Shown here piece by piece: positions 15,614 to 20,644 of a stretch of 20,644 bases of DNA. The stretch comes from an uncultured Atopobiaceae bacterium (GTDB lineage: Bacteria > Actinomycetota > Coriobacteriia > Coriobacteriales > Atopobiaceae), in contig CAAGLU010000206.1 in assembly GCA_900770865.1 (NCBI GenBank), positions 1 to 20,644 of the forward strand. The letters are read 5' to 3'. The position numbers and the translations under genes were made by a program. Under the pieces are notes generated by a model, which was given only the letters and a program-made list of their open reading frames with translations, searched no databases and was not told the DNA's origin. Positions within the stretch are counted from its first letter, which is position 1; each line of letters opens with the position of its first letter.

Positions 15614-15625
15614 ATGAGGAATAGC

Positions 15626-15967
15626 ATGGATTACATTCGCGCCATCGAGCGTCAGCAGATTCGTGAGGACATCCCCGCGGTCCTGGTTGGCGACAACGTC
15701 AAGGTCCACTACCGCATCATCGAGGGTGACCGCTCTCGTGAGCAGGTCTTCCAGGGCGACGTCATCCGCATGAGCGGTGCTGGTTCCCGTGAGACCTTCA
15801 CCGTCCGCAAGATCAGCTTTGGCGTTGGCGTGGAGCGTACGTTCCCCCTGCACAGCCCCAAGATTGCCAAGCTCGAGGTTGTTCGCCACGGTGATGTCCG
15901 TCGTGCGAAGCTCTACTACCTCCGCGATCGCGTGGGCAAGGCCGCTCGCATTCCCGAGAAGCGCTAG
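15626..15967 (+). CDS. rplS: 50S ribosomal protein bL19
   Basis: Large-subunit protein at the 30S-50S interface. The 113-residue product has the full family pattern: MDYIRAIERQQIREDIPAVLVGDNVKVHYRI, GDRSREQVFQGDVIRMSG, ETFTVRKISFGVGVERTFPLHSPKI and RRAKLYYLRDRVGKAARI. The ATG at 15626 has GAGG six bases upstream; the ATG at 15614 is in frame but falls at the leader hairpin. Normally rplS directly follows trmD; here it is about 9.5 kb away with its own promoter and terminator, so its expression is uncoupled from the rpsP-trmD operon. Confidence 0.97.
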   Translation: MDYIRAIERQQIREDIPAVLVGDNVKVHYRIIEGDRSREQVFQGDVIRMSGAGSRETFTVRKISFGVGVERTFPLHSPKIAKLEVVRHGDVRRAKLYYLRDRVGKAARIPEKR

Positions 15968-15988
15968 GGCATCGTATCGTTTTGTATG

Positions 15989-16026
15989 GAGGGGCTGCCC
16001 GTTTGGGTGGCCCCTCTTCTCTATGT
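15989..16026 (+). terminator. Terminator or attenuator after rplS
   Basis: GAGGGGC (15989-15995) pairs with GCCCCTC (16010-16016). An inner CCC/GGG stem closes on a GTTT loop, and TTCTCTATGT follows. The T-run is broken, so some read-through into rnhB is plausible. Confidence 0.75.
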
Positions 16027-16080
16027 ACTTGCGACGCGTCCGTTCACCAGTATGTCGGATGCCAGTTTGGGGGGAGTCTA

Positions 16081-16863
16081 TTGGCACGGTCTTCGGCAAC
16101 AGCCCACGAAGTGGCGGCGCTCTTCGCCTGTGCCAACGAGGATGAGTTCGCTCGCCTTGAGAAGCGCTACGCAGACGACCCCCGCAAGCAGGTGCAGCAT
16201 GCGCGCGAGGTGGCCAAAAGGCGCTTGGCGCGCGAGCGGGGCGAACGTGAGCGCGTGCTGGGGATGTATGCCAAGGCCAGAGAGCTTGGTGGACCTGGCC
16301 TAGTACTTGGCGTCGATGAGGTGGGCCGCGGCGCGCTTGCCGGCCCGCTCACCGTGGCCGCGGTGGCGCTTCCCGATGAGCCCATTGTCTGGGGCATCAA
16401 CGACTCAAAGCAGCTCACGCCAGCTCAGCGCGAGGTCCTCGCCGCGCGCATCGCAGACGTTGCCCTTGCGGTGGGCATCGCCCACGTGGAGCCCGCATCC
16501 ATCGATGCCGTTGGGATGGGTGTGGCCCTTCGCATGGCTATGAAGCGTGCCATCGACGATGCCGGAGTCGATGCGGATGCCGTTCTCATCGACGGGAATC
16601 CCGTGCATGTGAGCCCCAAGGAGGTCACGCTCGTCAAGGGCGATGCGCGCGTCTCGTGCATCGCCGCCGCCTCCATTGTTGCCAAGGTGACGAGGGATGC
16701 GCTCATGGTGTCGCTGGCCGAGGAGTACCCGGAGTATCACCTAGCGGAATGCAAGGGCTACGGCTCCCCCGAGCACATAGCCGCCATACGAGAGCATGGC
16801 CTCTCGCCCATACACCGCGTATCCTTCTGCGGAAACTTCCTCGAGACACCGCCGCTCTTCTAG
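16081..16863 (+). CDS. rnhB: Ribonuclease HII
   Basis: Cleaves the RNA strand of RNA-DNA hybrids and removes single ribonucleotides from DNA. The product has 260 residues. An N-terminal helical extension of about 70 residues with DDPRKQVQHAREVAKRRL is typical of Gram-positive RNase HII. The catalytic core starts at about 73 with LVLGVDEVGRGALAGPL (metal-binding D79/E80) and continues with GINDSKQLTPAQRE, the DGN motif in VLIDGNPVHV, and CIAAASIVAKVTRD. The ending LSPIHRVSFC is also conserved. The TTG at 16081 is preferred, with a G-rich GGGGGGAG binding site about 6 bases upstream; the frame is open further back through the rplS terminator, which cannot be coding. It heads the rnhB-yraN-yifB-dprA-trmFO group. 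Confidence 0.93.
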   Translation: MARSSATAHEVAALFACANEDEFARLEKRYADDPRKQVQHAREVAKRRLARERGERERVLGMYAKARELGGPGLVLGVDEVGRGALAGPLTVAAVALPDEPIVWGINDSKQLTPAQREVLAARIADVALAVGIAHVEPASIDAVGMGVALRMAMKRAIDDAGVDADAVLIDGNPVHVSPKEVTLVKGDARVSCIAAASIVAKVTRDALMVSLAEEYPEYHLAECKGYGSPEHIAAIREHGLSPIHRVSFCGNFLETPPLF

Positions 16864-17097
16864 TTTTCCTCGGGTTATCGCTGCCCCGTTTGGTTTGCGA
16901 GAAATTCTCGTCACACAGTTTTGGTTTTGAAAGACTCCAGCGGCTCTGGGTGCTTGCAAATCCAGAGCTGCCAATTTCTTTCTATGCCTTTTGAACTGTC
17001 GGCTACCTGGCAGCCAGTTGCTCGCGTTTTGTCGGCGTCGTGCAAGCCCCTGGTGACATCATCGCTCTCCCGTTTAGTCACGAGAAAGGAGAGCGCT
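16864..17097. other. 234-base non-coding gap with inverted repeats
   Basis: The gap before yraN is more A/T-rich than its surroundings. It contains CGAGAAATTCTCG (16900-16912, 6-base arms); GCTCTGG...CCAGAGC (arms near 16943 and 16962, 12-base loop) followed by a T-rich AATTTCTTTC stretch, which could terminate rnhB transcripts; and CTGGCAGCCAG near 17009. I found no convincing -35/-10 pair. The open frame through it matches no protein. Confidence 0.5.
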
Positions 17098-17712
17098 ATG
17101 AGTGAGACGACATTTGGGTCACGCGGTGGTTCCGACTGGGCCTCTGGGGGCGGCCGTTCGCACAGCGAGTTCTGCTTTGGACGCCTTGGTCATGAGTTTG
17201 ACGGGTATGGCATGGGGTTTGGCGTCCCCGGGGAGTCCAGGTGTGTCGACTTCGACGAGGACGAGGGGTTAGGATACGGTCCCGATGGTCCCGGCGCGGA
17301 TCGTAAGCCTTTGGACGAGTACACCACAAAGGAGCTTGGTGCCGAGGGCGAGCGCCTTGCGGCCAACTACCTTGCAGACAACGGCTATCGCATCCTTGAC
17401 ATGAACTGGAGATGCCGGGCGGGCGAGGTGGACATCGTTGCCACCGAGGACGAGCCGGACGAAGAGATGCGTCACAGCGTGGTGCTTGTTGAGGTGAAGA
17501 CGAGGCTTGCCCTTGATGACGAGGCAGAATACATGCCCGAGATCGCCGTCGATCCCAAGAAACAGGAGCGCTACCGGTTGCTTGGCCTTCTCTACCTGGT
17601 AGAGCACACCAATGTCGACTCGGTTCGCTTTGACGTGGTGGCCGTTAACGTGGTGGGCTATGGCCATGCAAAGCTTCGTCATCTTGTCTGCGCCTTTAGC
17701 TGGGATGACTGA
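17098..17712 (+). CDS. yraN: UPF0102 (YraN) family protein with N-terminal extension
   Basis: Member of the endonuclease-like UPF0102 family, usually next to rnhB and dprA; its cellular role is not established. The 204-residue product is much longer than the usual 115-130. The family domain occupies about 77-204: TTKELGAEGERLAANYLADNGYRILDMNWRCRAGEVDIVA, then VVLVEVKTR. GEVD (109-112) and VEVK (131-134) form the PD-(D/E)XK-like site. Residues 1-75 are extra: rich in Gly, Ser, Asp and aromatic residues, without a signal peptide, and probably disordered. The ATG at 17098 is supported by AGGAG six bases upstream, so the extension appears real. The stop overlaps the yifB ATG in TGATG. Confidence 0.9.
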   Translation: MSETTFGSRGGSDWASGGGRSHSEFCFGRLGHEFDGYGMGFGVPGESRCVDFDEDEGLGYGPDGPGADRKPLDEYTTKELGAEGERLAANYLADNGYRILDMNWRCRAGEVDIVATEDEPDEEMRHSVVLVEVKTRLALDDEAEYMPEIAVDPKKQERYRLLGLLYLVEHTNVDSVRFDVVAVNVVGYGHAKLRHLVCAFSWDD

Positions 17713-19220
17713 TGGGCAGCCCGGATGTTCGCATCCCCACGGCAACGCTTAGGGGGGTGGAGGCGGTCCCCGTGACGGTCGAGGTGAGCGTCTCTGGGGG
17801 AATCCCAGGTCTCTCCATCGTGGGCATGCCAGATACCTCGGTGCTCGAGGCTCGATCGAGGGTGCGCTGCGCCATGAAGGCGTGCGGCTACAAGATACCC
17901 AGGCTTCACGTGACGGTGAACCTTGCGCCTGCGGAGATTCGCAAGACAGGCACCGCCTTCGACCTTCCCATTGCCGTGGCCGTGCTTGCCGCCACGGGCC
18001 AGATTCCGCACGAGAGCCTTTCCAAGCTGCTCTTTGTTGGCGAGCTTGCCCTTGATGGGAGCGTGTGCCCTCCACGCGGTGCCGTTGCCTATGCGGCTCT
18101 CGCCGAGCGGGAGGGGCTCTCGCTTGCCTGCTCCGACCAGACAAGGCTGCCGCTTGCGCTCTCTACCGGCGCGTATGGTATCTCGGCCATCTCAAGGCTG
18201 AAGACCGGGGTGGGAGACTTGCCCCTGCTGGCCACGGGGCCGTGTGGCGATGGCACGGACGCTGATGACGGAACCTGCGGTCTCGACTTCTCCGACGTAG
18301 TGGACCAGGACATTCCCAAACGCGCGATGGTCATCGCTGCAGCAGGACGCCACGGTATGCTCATGGTGGGGCCACCGGGCTCCGGCAAGACCATGCTTGC
18401 ACGCAGGATGCCCACCATACTGCCTCCGCTTGCCGATGCCGAGAAGTCCGAGGCGTTGCTCATCCATTCCGTTGCGGGGCAGCCAATAGATCCCCTTGAG
18501 CGCGGCGAACGTCCCTTCAGGGCACCCCATCACTCAATCTCCGTTGGTGGTCTTGTTGGGGGAGGCAGGCCGGTCATGCCCGGGGAGGTCTCGCTAGCGC
18601 ATGGCGGCGTGCTCTTCCTGGACGAGCTGCCTGAGTTCGCGACAAACGCGCTGCAGTCGCTGCGTCAGCCGCTCGAGGACCACGAGGTCAGGATCGTGCG
18701 AGTAGACGGCGTGTACGTCTTTCCCTGTGACTTCCAGCTCGTGGCTGCAGCAAATCCCTGCCCTTGCGGGCATCTTGGCGACGATGCCCACGAATGCACG
18801 TGCGCGCCCGCTCGTGTGGCTGCTTACCAGGGCCGCATTGGTGGACCGCTCATGGATCGCATCGATGTGGTCGTCGATGTCCACCGGCCGGCATCGACCG
18901 ATGTGATCCGCGGCTCGGAGGGGGCAGGCTCTGCCGAGATGCTCGACCAGGTCATGGCCGCCCGAGAGTTCTCGGCTTGGCGCGAGGCACGCGATGAGGC
19001 GCGACTTGGCAGTGGGGTGCGCGGTGTCGCGAGGCTAGGCTTCGAGCCAAGCGCCCGCTCCTTCTTCGAGGACTCTGCCGAGAGGCTTGCCTTGGGAGGG
19101 CGGGCCATAGCGCGTGTGGGGCGAGTGGCGCGGACCATCGCCGATATGGGAGGTCACGAGCTAGTCTCGCGAGATGACGTAGGAGAGGCCCTGCAGTACC
19201 GGTCGAGGAGGCAGCTATGA
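17712..19220 (+). CDS. comM: YifB/ComM family AAA+ ATPase (Mg-chelatase-like)
   Basis: Family includes ComM, a hexameric helicase that promotes branch migration when transformed DNA integrates. The 502-residue length is standard. The N-terminal ChlI-like domain covers about 1-170 (VSVSGGIPGLSIVGMPDTSVLEARSRV, TGTAFDLPIAVAVL). Walker A GPPGSGKT is at 220-227 and Walker B LFLDELPE at 301-308. Between them are the family sequence FRAPHHSIS (269-277) and LVGGGRPVMPGEVSLAH. The Cys cluster NPCPCG (348-353) with C362/C364 follows, and the C-terminal lid ends at LQYRSRRQL. It overlaps yraN by 1 base and dprA by 4 bases (ATGA). Together with dprA it gives two DNA-uptake-associated genes, but both are also found widely in bacteria not known to be transformable. 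Confidence 0.95.
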   Translation: MGSPDVRIPTATLRGVEAVPVTVEVSVSGGIPGLSIVGMPDTSVLEARSRVRCAMKACGYKIPRLHVTVNLAPAEIRKTGTAFDLPIAVAVLAATGQIPHESLSKLLFVGELALDGSVCPPRGAVAYAALAEREGLSLACSDQTRLPLALSTGAYGISAISRLKTGVGDLPLLATGPCGDGTDADDGTCGLDFSDVVDQDIPKRAMVIAAAGRHGMLMVGPPGSGKTMLARRMPTILPPLADAEKSEALLIHSVAGQPIDPLERGERPFRAPHHSISVGGLVGGGRPVMPGEVSLAHGGVLFLDELPEFATNALQSLRQPLEDHEVRIVRVDGVYVFPCDFQLVAAANPCPCGHLGDDAHECTCAPARVAAYQGRIGGPLMDRIDVVVDVHRPASTDVIRGSEGAGSAEMLDQVMAAREFSAWREARDEARLGSGVRGVARLGFEPSARSFFEDSAERLALGGRAIARVGRVARTIADMGGHELVSRDDVGEALQYRSRRQL

Positions 19221-20182
19221 GCTTTGATGCCTTGCGTGAGGGTAAGTGTTGGGAGCTAAGTCCGGATGATGAGGAGTTCCCTCAATCCCTGCATGACCTT
19301 GAACCTGTGCCCGAGACGCTCTACGGGAGGGGAGATTCAAAGGTGCTCCAGGGGCCATGCCTATCGGTCATTGGTGCGAGAAGGGCGACACCCTATGGGA
19401 TTGCCGTGGCGGAGATGGCGGGGAGAGTTGCCGCCGAGAGCGGCATCGTGGTGGTCTCTGGTGGCGCCATGGGGTGTGACTGCGCCGCGGGGCGCGCCGC
19501 TCTCGAGGCGGGGGGCAAGACAGTTGTCGTCTCCGGATGTGGTGCCGACATGGTCTATCCCGCAAGCTCGGCAGATGTCTATGCCGGTGCGGTGGCGACG
19601 GGCGGTGCCGTGATATCGCTCGAGAGGTGGGGGTCACCACCAAGGCGATATGCCTTTCCCAAGAGGAATGCCATCATCGCCGCTCTCTCCACCTGTCTCT
19701 TCGTCACGGAGGCGGGCATGCGTTCGGGTACCATGAGCACGGCGGACGTGGCTGTGGAGCTTGGGCGCAAGGTCTATGGCATTCCGGGCTCTATCTTCTC
19801 GCCTCTCTCGGCGGGAACCAACTGGCTCATCTCGGAGGGGGCGCGGGTCATCTGCGACGAGGCTTCGCTTGAGGCGGCCATATCCCTGGACTATGGTCGC
19901 CTTCGCTTCTCCGACGCCCCAGGGCGTCGCGAGGATCTTGGCCGGGTTCTCTCTGCCCTCGTCGCATCGCCTTCGCGGGCAGATGACCTCGCTGCCCGTC
20001 TGGGCGAGAACATCATCACCGTCCTGAGTGCACTTTCCGACTATGAAGCGACAGGAGTGGTAACCAAGCTTCCGGACGGGCGATACGCGCCCACGAGCGC
20101 GTTCTATTTGTCGCACAATGGTCTGGCTGGGGCCAAGGCGTCACCGGCTGGAGAGAAGGAGGAGCATGCAGAAGACAGTTGA
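19217..20182 (+). CDS. dprA: DNA-processing protein DprA/Smf
   Basis: DprA loads RecA on incoming single-stranded DNA during transformation. The 321-residue product has the Rossmann-like core at about 49-215: LSVIGARRATPYG, VVVSGGAMGCDCAAGRAALEAGGKTVVVSGCGADMVYP, FPKRNAIIAALS, VTEAGMRSGTMSTADVAVELGRKVYGIPG, SAGTNWLISEGA. A winged-helix DprA domain follows at about 245-293. The N-terminal SAM/HhH region common in longer homologues is missing; only about 48 residues precede the core. The usual ARGID sequence reads AMGCD, a divergence at a conserved loop. The start overlaps the yifB stop in ATGA with GGAGG upstream, so translation is coupled. The end overlaps trmFO by 17 bases. Confidence 0.93.
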   Translation: MSFDALREGKCWELSPDDEEFPQSLHDLEPVPETLYGRGDSKVLQGPCLSVIGARRATPYGIAVAEMAGRVAAESGIVVVSGGAMGCDCAAGRAALEAGGKTVVVSGCGADMVYPASSADVYAGAVATGGAVISLERWGSPPRRYAFPKRNAIIAALSTCLFVTEAGMRSGTMSTADVAVELGRKVYGIPGSIFSPLSAGTNWLISEGARVICDEASLEAAISLDYGRLRFSDAPGRREDLGRVLSALVASPSRADDLAARLGENIITVLSALSDYEATGVVTKLPDGRYAPTSAFYLSHNGLAGAKASPAGEKEEHAEDS

Positions 20183-20644
20183 CGTGGTGGGGGCGGGACT
20201 TGCGGGAAGCGAGTGCGCGCTGCAGCTTGCGGACAGGGGCGTGAGGGTCCGACTTCACGAGCAACGTCCCGTCCGGATGTCACCCGCACACCATACCGAC
20301 CGCTTCGCGGAGCTCGTGTGCTCCAACTCGCTCAAGTCAACCAAGCCGGAGACTGCGGCTGGCGTCCTCAAGTGGGAGCTTGGTGCAATGGGGTGCCGCC
20401 TTCTACCCATCGCCCAGGACTGCTCCGTGCCTGCGGGAGGAGCCCTGGCGGTCGATCGGGAGAAGTTCTCGGGCGCCGTGACCAATGTCATAACGTCGCA
20501 CCCGCTCATTGAAGTCGTGAGGGAGGAGGTCACGCGGATACCCGAGGGACCCTCGGTCATCGCTGCCGGCCCGCTTTGCTCGGACGCGCTCTTCGAGGCG
20601 GTTTCGCAGGCAGTGGGGGAGGGGTCGATGTCGTTCTTCGATGC
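20166..20644 (+). CDS. trmFO: Methylenetetrahydrofolate-tRNA (uracil-5-)-methyltransferase TrmFO (5' part)
   Basis: FAD- and folate-dependent enzyme that makes 5-methyluridine at tRNA position 54. About 159 codons are visible before the window ends. The product begins MQKTVDVVGAGLAGSECALQ, with the FAD-binding GAGLAGSE at 9-16, and continues with the family signature MSPAHHTDRFAELVCSNSLKS and the tract LKWELGAMGC...VPAGGALAVDREKFSGAV. The ATG at 20166 follows AAGGAGGAG closely and lies inside the end of dprA. TrmFO is usual in Firmicutes and some Actinomycetota lineages but replaced by other enzymes elsewhere, which helps narrow the host. Confidence 0.95.
   Translation, partial: MQKTVDVVGAGLAGSECALQLADRGVRVRLHEQRPVRMSPAHHTDRFAELVCSNSLKSTKPETAAGVLKWELGAMGCRLLPIAQDCSVPAGGALAVDREKFSGAVTNVITSHPLIEVVREEVTRIPEGPSVIAAGPLCSDALFEAVSQAVGEGSMSFFD

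Overview
The window is a high-GC, gene-dense bacterial chromosome segment. The gene content (alpha/beta glycyl-tRNA synthetase, pyruvate phosphate dikinase, folate-dependent TrmFO, a DUF6273-type surface protein, frequent TTG/GTG starts) fits the class Coriobacteriia of the Actinomycetota (Olsenella/Atopobium-like). That placement is inferred from gene content and codon use, not from a database match.

Layout. (1) 1-744: the 3' end of a nucleoside/sugar-type ABC transporter permease. (2) 785-3998, minus strand: a response regulator, a sensor kinase and a Y-family DNA polymerase (dinB), read in that order from a promoter near 4040. A perfect 16-bp hairpin separates dinB from the convergent permease gene. 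(3) 4217-6719, plus strand: the classic trmD operon rpsP-khpA-rimM-trmD-lepB, with very short gaps and start/stop overlaps. (4) 6758-14375: glyQ-glyS, a half-length PPDK regulatory-protein homologue, a terminator, ppdK, a second terminator, and dgt. (5) 14445-15479: a membrane-anchored DUF6273-type protein. (6) 15626 to the end: rplS with its own promoter and terminator, then rnhB-yraN-yifB(comM)-dprA-trmFO, the last cut by the window edge.

How it fits together. Blocks 3 and 6 are normally contiguous in bacteria (rpsP-rimM-trmD-rplS-...-rnhB-yraN-yifB-dprA-trmFO). Here about 9 kb lies between lepB and rplS. That block (glyQ-glyS-PPDK regulator-ppdK-dgt) resembles a different conserved neighbourhood, the glyQS-regulator-ppdK-dgt-dnaG-rpoD region of Firmicutes, so two ancestral gene clusters appear to have been joined. 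Most of the window therefore serves translation (S16, L19, RimM, TrmD, TrmFO, GlyRS), RNA/DNA metabolism (KhpA, RNase HII, Dgt, DinB, YifB, DprA) and PEP/pyruvate metabolism (PPDK).

The most unusual points are the 134-residue PPDK regulatory protein, which has the N-terminal half of the family but no kinase half or P-loop; a dinB gene seven bases behind a sensor-kinase gene, with a TATAAT placed for a leaderless transcript; an 11-bp-spaced direct repeat in front of the response-regulator gene; a glycine-rich N-terminal extension on YraN; and several short palindromes in the leaders of ppdK, the DUF6273 gene, rplS and yraN. I saw no tRNA, rRNA, CRISPR array or insertion sequence.
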